Source of the DNA: Chitinophagaceae bacterium
GTDB taxonomy: Bacteria > Bacteroidota > Bacteroidia > Chitinophagales > Chitinophagaceae
Direction of reading: 5' to 3'
NCBI GenBank assembly: GCA_016708765.1
Contig: JADJFD010000003.1
Location: 372,001-436,000, forward strand
DNA length: 64,000 nucleotides
The notes under the pieces were generated by a model. It was not told the origin of the DNA, searched no databases, and saw only the letters and a list, made by a program, of their open reading frames with translations. Every line of letters begins with the position of its first letter. Position 1 is the stretch's first letter. Positions 45,884 through 54,580 of this stretch are shown here, one piece after another. The position numbers were made by a program, and so were the translations under genes.

Positions 45884-47386
45884 TTAGTTTTTTAAATTCA
45901 AATAAGGCAACAACCCATGTAATCCACCTTCTCTTCCAAATCCACTTTCTTTATAACCTCCAAATGGAGATGTTGGATCAAACTTATTAAATGTATTGGC
46001 CCACACAACACCTGCTTTCATTCTTTTTGTCATGTTGAAAATCTTTGAACCTTTATCCGTCCACACACCGGCACTTAATCCATAAGGAGAATTGTTTGCT
46101 TTTTCAATCACTTCATCTTCGGTTCTGAAAGTAAGAATGGCTAATACTGGTCCGAAAATTTCTTCTTGTGCTATGCGATTGCTCTGTGCTACATTGGTAA
46201 ATAGAGTAGGGCGACAGAAAAATCCTTTGCTCGGTAAACGGCAACTGCTTTGATACATTTCAGCACCTTCTTTTTTACCGATGCCTATGTATTTATTTAT
46301 AATATCTAATTGTGATTTTGAATTGATAGCACCAATGTCTGTATTCTTATCCATTGGGTCACCAACAATTAATGATTCTAATCTGTCTTTCAGTTTTCGA
46401 ATTACTTCTTTAGCTACTGATTCCTGCACATACAGCCTTGAACCAGCACAACAAACATGTCCCTGGTTGAAAAATATTCCATTAATAACACCTTCCACTG
46501 CCTGATCAATCGCTGCATCTTCAAAAATAATATTGGCGGCTTTACCACCGAGCTCCAATGTTGCTTTTTTATCTGTGCTTGCAATAGCCCGTTGAATTAT
46601 TTTGCCAACATCAGTAGAACCGGTAAAAGCAATTTTATTTACATCCGGATGATTGACCATAGCTGCACCTGTTGCACCAGCACCAGTGATAATATTCACA
46701 ACTCCGGGAGGTAAATCAGCTTCCTGAATTATCTCAGCCAGTTTCAAAGCAGTCAGCGGAGTTGTTTCAGCAGACTTCAAAACAACAGTATTGCCCGTTG
46801 CAATAGCTGGTGCAATTTTCCATGCAGCCATAAGCAAAGGAAAATTCCAGGGAATAATTTGTGCCGCTACACCCAATGGTTCTGTTGTACGATTTGGGAA
46901 TGCATATTCTAATTTGTCAGCCCAGCCTGCATAGTAGAAGAAGTGGTTCGCAGCTGTTGGCACATCAAAATCACGGCTTTCTTTTATTGGTTTACCTCCA
47001 TCTAAGGATTCAATGATTGCAAGCTCTCTTGCTTTCTCCTGCATTATCCGTGCGATGCGAAAAATATATTTAGCCCTTTCTTTTGCAGGCATTTTCTTCC
47101 ATGATTTCTCGTAAGCATTTGTTGCAGCCTTTACTGCTTTGTCCACATCAGCAGCATTTGCATCAGCCACTTCACTTAGCTTTTCTTCATTTGCTGGATT
47201 GATTGTATCAAAATACTTTTTGGACAAGGGCTTTTGCCATTCCCCATTAATAAACAAATCATATTGCTTATTAATAGTCGCTGCACTTTTACTTTCTGGT
47301 GCAGGTGCATAGGTCCAGCTTGTATCAAATTTCAATTTGATAGTGTTTGATTTTTTTGTTGCAGTTTTTTTCTTTGTTACCGCCAT
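45884..47386 (-). CDS. Aldehyde dehydrogenase (NAD-dependent, ALDH16 first-domain-like)
   Basis: 500 aa, full length. A lysine-rich N-terminal tail (MAVTKKKTATKKSN) precedes the enzyme. Visible motifs are the NAD-site Asn region PLGVAAQIIPWNFPLLMAAWK, the glycine motif FTGSTDVGKI, the general base Glu in TLELGGKAANIIF, the catalytic Cys in FNQGHVCCAGSR, and EEIFGPVLAILTF. It lies between deoC and a dead ALDH partner on the same strand. DeoC releases acetaldehyde from deoxyribose-5-phosphate, so oxidation of that aldehyde to acetate is a reasonable inference but is not shown by the sequence. Confidence 0.94.
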   Translation of the reverse strand: MAVTKKKTATKKSNTIKLKFDTSWTYAPAPESKSAATINKQYDLFINGEWQKPLSKKYFDTINPANEEKLSEVADANAADVDKAVKAATNAYEKSWKKMPAKERAKYIFRIARIMQEKARELAIIESLDGGKPIKESRDFDVPTAANHFFYYAGWADKLEYAFPNRTTEPLGVAAQIIPWNFPLLMAAWKIAPAIATGNTVVLKSAETTPLTALKLAEIIQEADLPPGVVNIITGAGATGAAMVNHPDVNKIAFTGSTDVGKIIQRAIASTDKKATLELGGKAANIIFEDAAIDQAVEGVINGIFFNQGHVCCAGSRLYVQESVAKEVIRKLKDRLESLIVGDPMDKNTDIGAINSKSQLDIINKYIGIGKKEGAEMYQSSCRLPSKGFFCRPTLFTNVAQSNRIAQEEIFGPVLAILTFRTEDEVIEKANNSPYGLSAGVWTDKGSKIFNMTKRMKAGVVWANTFNKFDPTSPFGGYKESGFGREGGLHGLLPYLNLKN

Positions 47387-47402
47387 AATTTATTTTTTAT
47401 TT

Positions 47403-47475
47403 CACGCAAAGCCGCAAAGCAAATAAGTCGCAAAGGGGGTATTTTGCTTTACTCCTTGGCGTCTTTGCGAGAAAA
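47403..47475. repeat. CGCAAAG-type intergenic repeat between deoC and the ALDH gene
   Basis: CGCAAAG occurs at 47405-47411, 47413-47419 and 47429-47435, and its complement CTTTGCG at 47463-47469, so the gap can fold on itself. Related ctttgcg/cgcaaag clusters are, from memory, common dispersed intergenic repeats in several phyla. Confidence 0.6.
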
Positions 47476-47480
47476 TTTTT

Positions 47481-48401
47481 TTAATCCACCGAAAAATAGT
47501 TTGCACTCTGATATTGACCTGTCTTCAACTTCACCATCTGCATCAGCACATCATTTGCCAAACTGCTGGCACCAAAACGGAACCATTCATTCGTTAGCCA
47601 ATCTTCTCCCAATACTTCTTTCACCATTACTAAATAATGCAAAGCAAGTTTAGATTTGGAGATGCCACCGGCTGGTTTCATCCCAATCATCTTTCCTGTC
47701 TTGTAATAAAAATCTCTTATTGCTTCCAGCATTACCAATGTTACAGGCATTGTTGCCGCTGGTTGAATTTTCCCAGTTGATGTTTTAATAAAATCGGCAC
47801 CGGCATGCATTGCAATATCAGATGCCCGTCTCACTTTATCAAATGTTCCAAGTTCTCCTGTTTCTAAAATGACTTTTAGTCTTGCATTGCCACAGGCTTC
47901 TTTAATAGCAGCTATTTCATCAAATACAAAATTATATTCCCCTGCATGAAATTTTCCACGACTGATAACCATATCTACTTCATCCGCTCCTTCATTCACG
48001 GCATATTTGGTATCTCTTATTTTTATATCCTTTGGGGCTTGTCCACTAGGAAAAGCTGTAGCAACAGACGCCACTTTTACTCCTGAATCACCCAATGCTT
48101 TCTTTGCCACTTTTACCATCGTCGGGTAAACACAAATCGCTGCTACTGTCGGAATATCAGGTAATGCATCATGTGGATGTATGGCTTTGTAGCAAAGCTG
48201 TTTTACTTTTCCATCGGTATCTATTCCTTCCAAAGTAGTGAGATCAATCATGTTTAGCACCAGTTTTAGACCGTTCTCTTTCGATTCGTTCTTAATGCTG
48301 CGTTTTGTAAACCGGGAAGCCCTTTCTTCTACACCCACCTGGTCGATATGTGGAGTTCGGGCAAAATCGGGAGGCATTATTGTTGGTTTGGCTATGGCCA
48401 T
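47481..48401 (-). CDS. deoC: Deoxyribose-phosphate aldolase
   Basis: DeoC cleaves 2-deoxyribose-5-phosphate to glyceraldehyde-3-phosphate and acetaldehyde. Visible motifs are NMIDLTTLEGIDT, CVYPTMVKVAKKAL, VDMVISRGKFHAG, the Schiff-base Lys in ADFIKTSTGKI and the second Lys in IGMKPAGGIS. At 306 aa it is longer than the usual 220-260, with an N-terminal extension (PPDFARTPHIDQVGVEERASR), as in the larger type found next to ALDH genes. A TATCTTTG -7 element lies 22 bases upstream. The gene heads the deoC-ALDH-pseudo-ALDH cluster. No deoA, deoB or nucleoside transporter is present. Confidence 0.95.
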   Translation of the reverse strand: MAIAKPTIMPPDFARTPHIDQVGVEERASRFTKRSIKNESKENGLKLVLNMIDLTTLEGIDTDGKVKQLCYKAIHPHDALPDIPTVAAICVYPTMVKVAKKALGDSGVKVASVATAFPSGQAPKDIKIRDTKYAVNEGADEVDMVISRGKFHAGEYNFVFDEIAAIKEACGNARLKVILETGELGTFDKVRRASDIAMHAGADFIKTSTGKIQPAATMPVTLVMLEAIRDFYYKTGKMIGMKPAGGISKSKLALHYLVMVKEVLGEDWLTNEWFRFGASSLANDVLMQMVKLKTGQYQSANYFSVD

Positions 48402-48423
48402 ATTTGTGATTTATTAAGACTTT

Positions 48424-48431
48424 CAAAGATA
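48424..48431 (-). promoter_or_regulatory. Possible deoC -7 element
   Basis: TATCTTTG on the minus strand matches TAnnTTTG exactly and lies 22 bases before the deoC ATG. No good -33 box was found. Confidence 0.4.
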
Positions 48432-48550
48432 ACCAAAGTTCCGGGGAAAGGATTTTGTCAAATTCCCGTCAAATGAAAGCCTTTTATCAATTTATTTAAT
48501 TTCTGTAAACCGATTGTTATAAATTCGGTTTCTAATAAAACTAAACTGAA

Positions 48551-51500
48551 ATGAGAAAAAACCGATTATGGCTGGTGGTAGCAATTACTATTGCTTACTC
48601 TCTACCACTGGCAGCTCAACCTACTTTTCCCGAAAATGGTGTAGCGAATCCAAGACATGGGCACTATGCTTTTACAAACGCAACTATCGTTAAAGATGCA
48701 TCAACAACAATTTCGAATGCTACCTTGGTAGTTAAAGATGGTAAAATTTTAGCTGTAGGGGCTAATTTGAAAGTACCTGCAGGTGCGGTGGAAGTTGACT
48801 GCAAAGGAAAATTTATCTACCCTTCATTCATTGATATTTATTCCGACTATGGAATTCCGGCACCACAAAGAGCTGCCGGCGGTGGTGGTTTTAATTTTGC
48901 TCAACCTGCTCAGTTGGAAACGGCAACAAAAGGTGCTTATGGCTGGAATCAGGCTATTAAAAGCGATGTGGATGCTTACAAAGTATTTTCTGTAGATGAT
49001 GCCAAAGCAAAACCTTTAAGAGAAGCCGGATTTGGAACTGTTTTATCTCATGTAAAAGATGGAATAGCAAGAGGTACAGGTGTGGTTGTGTCATTGGCAA
49101 ATGAAAAGGAACACTTAGTTATTATAAAGGATAAAGCTTCTGCACATTACTCATTTAGCAAAGGAACCTCTACACAAAGCTATCCAGGTTCAATGATGGG
49201 TATGATTGCATTGTTGCGCCAGACTTTTCTGGATGCACAGTGGTATAAAACCAAGCCTGCTGCAGAGGGATTGAATCTAAGTCTTCAATCATGGAATGAC
49301 AATCAAGGTTTGCCACAGATATTTGAAGCAAATGACAAATGGAATAATTTAAGAGCTGATAGAATAGGAGATGAGTTTGGTGTGCAATACATTATCAAAT
49401 CAGGCGAAAATGAATATCAGCGTATTAAAGAAATGAAGTCAACTAATGCAACATTTATTGTGCCATTAAATTATCCAGCGGCACAGGATGTAGAAGATCC
49501 GAATGATGCAAGATTCGTTTCGTTAAATGATATGAAACATTGGGAACTTGCACCGGCTAATGCTGCTGCATTTGAAAAAGCTGGCATCCCATTCTGTCTT
49601 ACTACTGCCGATTTACGTAGTGTAAATCAATTCTGGACTAATCTTCGCAAAGCAATGGAGTATGGCTTATCAGAAAATAAAGTACTCGATGCATTGACCA
49701 AAACTCCGGCAATGACTTTAGGCATTTATGATAAAGTGGGAAGTTTGGATGCGGGGAAATGGGCTAATTTTTTAATTACAAACGGTTCCTTATTCGATGC
49801 TAAAACCGCCATTCAATACAATTATGTACAAGGAAATAAGTATGTAATAAAAGATGACAATTTTATTGCAGGAACATATAACCTGACAATCAATACTCCT
49901 GCTGGTGATGAGAAATATACATTGGATGTTAAGAGTACCAATTCGGTCACCATGTTTGGAAAAGATACATTGAATACAAAATTCAGCCAGGATGGAAAAG
50001 TTGTAAAACTAAGTTTTGCACCTAAGCCAGTTCGTCAACGTCCGTCAGGTGCACCTGAAGGTGGCCAACGTCCCCCAACTGCTGGTGGTTTTGGTAGAGG
50101 AGGAGCCGGTACAGATGCAACATTACCTGCTAATGCGCCAAGGCTTAGTGGTATCAGTAGCGGCCAAGAATGGAATGGAACCGGTATTGACTCTTTGGGC
50201 AATCCATTAACATGGACTGCAACATTTGTAAAAGCTGCAGAAGCTAAACCTGATACTGCTAAGAAAAAAGATGCGCCGGTAATTGGCAAAGTTGTTTTTC
50301 CGTTTGAACCATTTGGATGGGAAGAAGGACAACAACCAAAGCAAGAAACTATTCTTATAAAAAATGCTACTGTATGGACCAATGAGAATGAAGGGGTTTT
50401 ACAGAATTCAGATGTATTGATTAAGAATGGTAAAATTGCAGCAGTTGGTAAAAATCTTTCAGACGCATCAGCAAAAACTATTGATGGTACTGGCAAACAT
50501 GTAACAGCTGGAATCATTGATGAACATTCACATATTGCCGCAGCCTCTATCAATGAAGGTGGGCAGAGTGTGACATCGGAAGTTCGCATTGCCGATAACT
50601 TAAATCCAGATGATATAAATATTTATCGCCAATTAAGTGGCGGTGTTACTTCTTCTCATATTTTGCATGGATCTGCTAATGTAATTGGTGGGCAAACGCA
50701 ACTTATTAAATTACGTTGGGGTGCTAATGATGACGATTTGAAATTCAAAGGCTGGCCGGGGCAAATAAAATTTGCCTTAGGCGAGAATGTTAAACGTTCT
50801 GCAGCTCCTTTAGGCAACAATCGTTATCCTGATACAAGAATGGGAGTGGAGCAGGTATTGATTGATGCATTTACAAGAGCAAGGGATTATCAAAAGGAAT
50901 GGAAGAAGTACAATGATATAAAAGATAAAAAAGGAATAGTTACCCCAAGAAGAGATTTAGAATTGGAAGCATTAGTAGAAATATTAGAAAAGAAAAGATT
51001 CATTACTTGTCACTCTTATGTGCAAAGTGAAATTAATGGGGCGATGGAAGTTGCGAATAAAATGGGTTACACCGTGAATACATTTACGCATATTCTGGAA
51101 GGCTATAAAGTAGCAGATAAAATGAAGAAACACGGCTCATTTGTTTCTACTTTTTCTGATTGGTGGGCTTATAAAATGGAAGTGGAAGATGCAATCCCGT
51201 ATAATGCGGCCATAATGCAGAAAGTAGGTTTGGTAGTTGCCATTAATAGTGATGATGCTGAAATGGCCCGTCGATTGAATCACGAAGCAGCAAAGATTGT
51301 AAAGTATGGCGGTGTTACTGAAGAAGAAGCATTAAAAATGGTTACGTTGAACCCTGCAAAAATGTTGCATGTTGATGATAAAGTAGGAAGCTTAAAAATT
51401 GGAAAGGATGGAGATGTTGTCATGTGGAGTGATCATCCTCTTGCTATTTATGCAAAACCTTTATATACAATTGTTGATGGCACAATTTATTTTGACAGAC

Positions 51501-51694
51501 AGAAAGACGAGCAATTGCAAAAACAGGTTGATGAAGAAAGACTTCGTTTGGTAAGAAAAATGAATGGAGAAAAAAGAAGTGGTGGACCAACAATTCCGGC
51601 TATGCCTTCTTATCAGATCATGCATTCTTGCAGCGATCATGGACATAGCCACGGATTATTGGTAATTGATGCTGACGAAATTAACAACGATTAA
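48551..51694 (+). CDS. Exported amidohydrolase with two amidohydrolase-like domains
   Basis: 1,047 aa with a signal peptide (LVVAITIAYSLPLAAQ). The first domain (about 30-470) has the urease-like beta-sandwich start (FTNATIVKDASTTI) but reads YPSFIDIYSDYG where an HxH metal pair is expected, so it is probably inactive. A Gly/Pro-rich linker (RPSGAPEGGQRPP) follows. The second domain (about 590-1000) has GIIDEHSHIA with the HxH (about residue 656), THILEGYKVADK and INSDDAEMARRL, and is likely the metal-dependent hydrolase. The C-terminus has a His-rich run (HSCSDHGHSHG) that may bind metal. It is 12 bases upstream of a paralogue. Imidazolonepropionase-, prolidase- or dipeptidase-like activity is possible; the substrate is unknown. 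Confidence 0.88.
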   Translation: MRKNRLWLVVAITIAYSLPLAAQPTFPENGVANPRHGHYAFTNATIVKDASTTISNATLVVKDGKILAVGANLKVPAGAVEVDCKGKFIYPSFIDIYSDYGIPAPQRAAGGGGFNFAQPAQLETATKGAYGWNQAIKSDVDAYKVFSVDDAKAKPLREAGFGTVLSHVKDGIARGTGVVVSLANEKEHLVIIKDKASAHYSFSKGTSTQSYPGSMMGMIALLRQTFLDAQWYKTKPAAEGLNLSLQSWNDNQGLPQIFEANDKWNNLRADRIGDEFGVQYIIKSGENEYQRIKEMKSTNATFIVPLNYPAAQDVEDPNDARFVSLNDMKHWELAPANAAAFEKAGIPFCLTTADLRSVNQFWTNLRKAMEYGLSENKVLDALTKTPAMTLGIYDKVGSLDAGKWANFLITNGSLFDAKTAIQYNYVQGNKYVIKDDNFIAGTYNLTINTPAGDEKYTLDVKSTNSVTMFGKDTLNTKFSQDGKVVKLSFAPKPVRQRPSGAPEGGQRPPTAGGFGRGGAGTDATLPANAPRLSGISSGQEWNGTGIDSLGNPLTWTATFVKAAEAKPDTAKKKDAPVIGKVVFPFEPFGWEEGQQPKQETILIKNATVWTNENEGVLQNSDVLIKNGKIAAVGKNLSDASAKTIDGTGKHVTAGIIDEHSHIAAASINEGGQSVTSEVRIADNLNPDDINIYRQLSGGVTSSHILHGSANVIGGQTQLIKLRWGANDDDLKFKGWPGQIKFALGENVKRSAAPLGNNRYPDTRMGVEQVLIDAFTRARDYQKEWKKYNDIKDKKGIVTPRRDLELEALVEILEKKRFITCHSYVQSEINGAMEVANKMGYTVNTFTHILEGYKVADKMKKHGSFVSTFSDWWAYKMEVEDAIPYNAAIMQKVGLVVAINSDDAEMARRLNHEAAKIVKYGGVTEEEALKMVTLNPAKMLHVDDKVGSLKIGKDGDVVMWSDHPLAIYAKPLYTIVDGTIYFDRQKDEQLQKQVDEERLRLVRKMNGEKRSGGPTIPAMPSYQIMHSCSDHGHSHGLLVIDADEINND

Positions 51695-51706
51695 AAAATT
51701 ATTAAC

Positions 51707-53035
51707 ATGAAAAAAATATTTTTAATATTATCAATTGGCTTCTTCTTTTCTGTGAATGCACAGGAAACAGTATTGCCAACGAAGCCACACAAGGGAGTAT
51801 CCTACATAAAAAATGCAACTATTCATTTAGGAAATGGAAAAGTAGTTGAGAATGGCACCATAAAAATAGTGGATGGTAAAATAGCAGAAGTTGGCACCAA
51901 TGTTTCTGTTCCAGCTGGAACTACAGATGTTGTTGATGCAACTGGTAAGCATGTTTATCCCGGATTGATATTAGCCACAAGTACACTTGGTCTTGGAGAA
52001 ATAAATTCCGTTAGAGCTACTCAAGACTCAAGAGAAATCGGAGATATGAATCCGAATGTAAGAGCATTAGTTGCTTATAATACTGATTCTAAAGTTATCA
52101 ATACACTTCGTTCTAATGGAATTCTGCTTGCAAACATAATTCCGCAGGGAAGTTTTGTTACTGGTTCATCCTCAGTTGTTCAATTAGATGCCTGGAATTG
52201 GGAGGATGCTGCCTATAAAACTGATGCAGGAATTCATGTTACGATGCCTTCATTAATGGCCCGACCAGGTGGAAGAAGATTTGGTGGCGGTGGAGGCAGT
52301 GGTCCTCAGCAACCTGCCTCGGATCCAGTGAAAGAAGGATTGGAGCAAATGGAAGGATTAAAATCTTTTCTCAGAGAAGCAAAGGCCTATTTGAATGAAG
52401 CATCTCATGAGGAAACCAATCTTAAGTATGAGGCTGTAAAAGGTTTGTTTAACAAAAGCCAGAAGTTATACATGCATGGCAATACAGTAAAACAAATATT
52501 GGTGGCGCTGGATTTTGTAAAAGAATTTGGTTTGGAAATGGTATTGGTTGGCGGAAGTGAAAGCTTTCAGGTAGCAGAATTGTTGAAACAACATAATGTA
52601 TCTGTTATTCTTTCTCAACCCCATAGTTTACCAACAGGTGAAGATGATGATGTAGATCAGCCGTATAAAACGGCAGCTGTGTTACAAAAGGCAGGAGTGT
52701 TGTTTGCTATTTCTGATGAAGATGGACAAACAAGAGGTCGTAATCTTTCTTTTAATGCAGGAACTGCAGCTGCGTATGGATTAACAAAAGAAGAAGCATT
52801 GGCTGCAATCACTTTAAATGCTGCAAAAATTATGGGTGTGGCAGATAAAGCCGGAAGTATTGAGGTTGGTAAGGATGCAAATATTGTAGTAAGTGAAGGA
52901 GATATTCTTGATATGAGAACAAGTAATGTGACCGACGCTTTTATTCAAGGTAGAAAAATTGACTTAACGGACAAGCATAAGTTGCTCAATGACCGTTTTC
53001 AGCAGAAATATGAATTGAAGAAGAAAGGTTTCTAA
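51707..53035 (+). CDS. Exported amidohydrolase-like protein lacking the HxH motif
   Basis: 442 aa with a signal peptide (MKKIFLILSIGFFFSVNAQ). It resembles the first domain of the preceding protein: ATIHLGNGKVVENGTIKIVDGKIAEVG, then HVYPGLILATSTLGLGE instead of GxxDxHxH. A Gly-rich insertion (RRFGGGGGSGPQQ) is in the middle and the end is typical of the family (LTKEEALAAITLNAAKIMGVADKAGSIEVGKDANIVV in consecutive parts). Without the two histidines it probably cannot hold the usual metal centre. It may form a complex with the active protein encoded 12 bases upstream. A terminator follows. Confidence 0.85.
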   Translation: MKKIFLILSIGFFFSVNAQETVLPTKPHKGVSYIKNATIHLGNGKVVENGTIKIVDGKIAEVGTNVSVPAGTTDVVDATGKHVYPGLILATSTLGLGEINSVRATQDSREIGDMNPNVRALVAYNTDSKVINTLRSNGILLANIIPQGSFVTGSSSVVQLDAWNWEDAAYKTDAGIHVTMPSLMARPGGRRFGGGGGSGPQQPASDPVKEGLEQMEGLKSFLREAKAYLNEASHEETNLKYEAVKGLFNKSQKLYMHGNTVKQILVALDFVKEFGLEMVLVGGSESFQVAELLKQHNVSVILSQPHSLPTGEDDDVDQPYKTAAVLQKAGVLFAISDEDGQTRGRNLSFNAGTAAAYGLTKEEALAAITLNAAKIMGVADKAGSIEVGKDANIVVSEGDILDMRTSNVTDAFIQGRKIDLTDKHKLLNDRFQQKYELKKKGF

Positions 53036-53056
53036 TACGTAAAAAAAATAATCATT

Positions 53057-53086
53057 AGCCGTTCTGAGTTTATCAGAACGGCTTTT
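53057..53086. terminator. Bidirectional terminator after the amidohydrolase pair
   Basis: AGCCGTTCTGA (53057-53067) pairs perfectly with TCAGAACGGCT (53073-53083), loop of 5 bases, with TTT after it on the plus strand and an A-rich stretch before it. It lies between convergent genes. Confidence 0.9.
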
Positions 53087-53936
53087 ATTTGCCATTTTCG
53101 TCGTGATGATGATTGTTTTCTAGATTTAGATCTTCACCACAGTTTGGACATTTGTGAGTTTTTTTTATGCGGTTTATTCGAAATTCTTCCAGAAAGCCAG
53201 CAGTAATTATACCAGCTGGTAAGGCAAAGAAGGCGACACCGGTGAGCATAATAATTCCTGACATAAATTTCCCCAGATCTGTTAATGGGATCATATCTCC
53301 ATAACCAGTTGTTGTAAGTGTTACTATGGCCCACCATATAGTTGCAGGAATACTTGTAAAAAGACTAGTTTTCTCCGTCGGATATAAATGTTCAGTAAAG
53401 TAGATTATGCAAGACGCAATAATAATTAGTAAAGCGGCAAGAATAAAGGTTAATGCCAGTTCATTGGCTCTTTTTTTAAATACATTGGTAATCATCTGTG
53501 CTGACTTCATATATGCAGTAAGCCTGAAAAGCCTGAAAAGTCTCATTAGCCGCATCATCCGTAATACCCTTAAGTCGATTCCTATTATGCTATGCATATA
53601 AGAAGGTGCAATAGCTATTAGATCAATAAGTGCTCCGGCGGAGAACATATACTTAAGTCTTCCCCAAACACTATGTTTATATTTTTCTTCATGGTTACTG
53701 CTCCATACCCGGAGAATATATTCGATAGTAAAAATGATAACAGAAATCCAATCAAAATAATGGAAAAACTCTTCATATCTATTATTAATTGACTTGACAG
53801 TTTCCAGTATTACTGCAACTACATTCAATATGATAAGAACAATAATGAATACGTTGATAATTTTATCCCAACGTTCATCACCTACAATTTCCGGATGAAG
53901 CAGTCCGTGTACTTTCTTTTTGGTTACTTTATACAT
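53085..53936 (-). CDS. Voltage-gated-type potassium channel with C-terminal CxxC/His tail
   Basis: 283 aa with six membrane segments. S4 has the regular arginines of a voltage sensor (LRVLRMMRLMRLFRLFRLTAY). The pore helix and selectivity filter read WWAIVTLTTTGYGDMIP (about residue 211), the K+ channel signature. The short cytoplasmic end carries KCPNCGEDLNLENNHHH, one CxxC pair and three histidines that could bind a metal such as zinc. It lacks RCK or cyclic-nucleotide domains. It is likely an inner-membrane K+ channel of the bacterial Kv type. The stop lies two bases into the preceding terminator, so the hairpin serves both genes. Confidence 0.9.
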   Translation of the reverse strand: MYKVTKKKVHGLLHPEIVGDERWDKIINVFIIVLIILNVVAVILETVKSINNRYEEFFHYFDWISVIIFTIEYILRVWSSNHEEKYKHSVWGRLKYMFSAGALIDLIAIAPSYMHSIIGIDLRVLRMMRLMRLFRLFRLTAYMKSAQMITNVFKKRANELALTFILAALLIIIASCIIYFTEHLYPTEKTSLFTSIPATIWWAIVTLTTTGYGDMIPLTDLGKFMSGIIMLTGVAFFALPAGIITAGFLEEFRINRIKKTHKCPNCGEDLNLENNHHHDENGK

Positions 53937-54024
53937 GTACCAAGTAAGTTTAGGTAATCTAAGATAAAGAATACCAGCTGTAAATAAACTAAGCTTCCTT
54001 AATCATAGAGATATAAGCAAAAAA

Positions 54025-54052
54025 AACCGCTCTGGTAATTACGAGAGCGGTT
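54025..54052 (-). terminator. Terminator of the lipoprotein gene
   Basis: AACCGCTCT (54025-54033) pairs with AGAGCGGTT (54044-54052). On the minus strand it is followed by a run of T, so it ends the gene at 54075-54473. Confidence 0.85.
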
Positions 54053-54074
54053 AAAATAATTCGAGAGATTAAAT

Positions 54075-54473
54075 TTATTGACCAGTAAGTTTCTTTGAAA
54101 GTTCCATGATCTCAGTAGCTTTCGCAGTCATATAGTCAGCTAATTTTTTTGCATCTTCAGGGCTTGTTGCTAATTTTTGTGCAGCAGCAGTTCCGTTAGT
54201 TGCTAGGTCTTGACCCATCTTACCTAAATCAGCCATTTTAGTCATATCCTTACTTTCAACAGCAGCTTTATAAGACGCAATGTAATCTTCGTAAGATTTT
54301 ACATATGCACTTACGTCAGGATCGCTGAAAGTTGGAACTCCGTCAGTTACAGTTGGGGTTTCAGGAGTTACCGTTGGTGTTTCAGTAGGAGTTTCTACCG
54401 GAGTCTCAGCTTTTTTGTCTTTGCAAGATGTCATTACGCCAACAATTGCAAGTACAGCAAATAATTTTTTCAT
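54075..54473 (-). CDS. Small lipoprotein with Thr/Pro/Glu-rich linker
   Basis: 132 aa. The lipoprotein signal is MKKLFAVLAIVGVMTSC, with the lipidated Cys at 17. A low-complexity linker built from TPVETPTETPTV units follows. The C-terminal helical domain (VSAYVKSYEDYIASYKAAVES to TAKATEIMELSKKLTG) may form a coiled coil or helical hairpin. I recognise no named family. A TAGGTTTG -7-like element at 54505-54512 is 32 bases upstream. The repeat linker may vary in length. Confidence 0.8.
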   Translation of the reverse strand: MKKLFAVLAIVGVMTSCKDKKAETPVETPTETPTVTPETPTVTDGVPTFSDPDVSAYVKSYEDYIASYKAAVESKDMTKMADLGKMGQDLATNGTAAAQKLATSPEDAKKLADYMTAKATEIMELSKKLTGQ

Positions 54474-54504
54474 TTTTTTGATTTTGGTTTAACGTTAAAG
54501 AAGA

Positions 54505-54512
54505 CAAACCTA
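54505..54512 (-). promoter_or_regulatory. Possible -7 element of the lipoprotein gene
   Basis: TAGGTTTG on the minus strand matches TAnnTTTG and lies 31 bases before the ATG at 54473. The -33 region has no clear TTG. Confidence 0.35.
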
Positions 54513-54580
54513 AAAATTATTTTGGTATATAATAAACTTTTTTATTGTTTGGTTACTAACATTTATAAAAAAAGTAAATC

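Noticed and set aside
50035..50589. 184-codon minus-strand ORF inside the long amidohydrolase gene
   Set aside because: It mirrors the conserved linker and second domain; no start context, signal or family resemblance of its own.
54330..54410. Short ACNGTNGGNGTTTC-like repeats as a possible CRISPR or tandem array
   Set aside because: In frame they encode the Thr/Pro/Glu linker of a lipoprotein, and the units are too short and unspaced for CRISPR.
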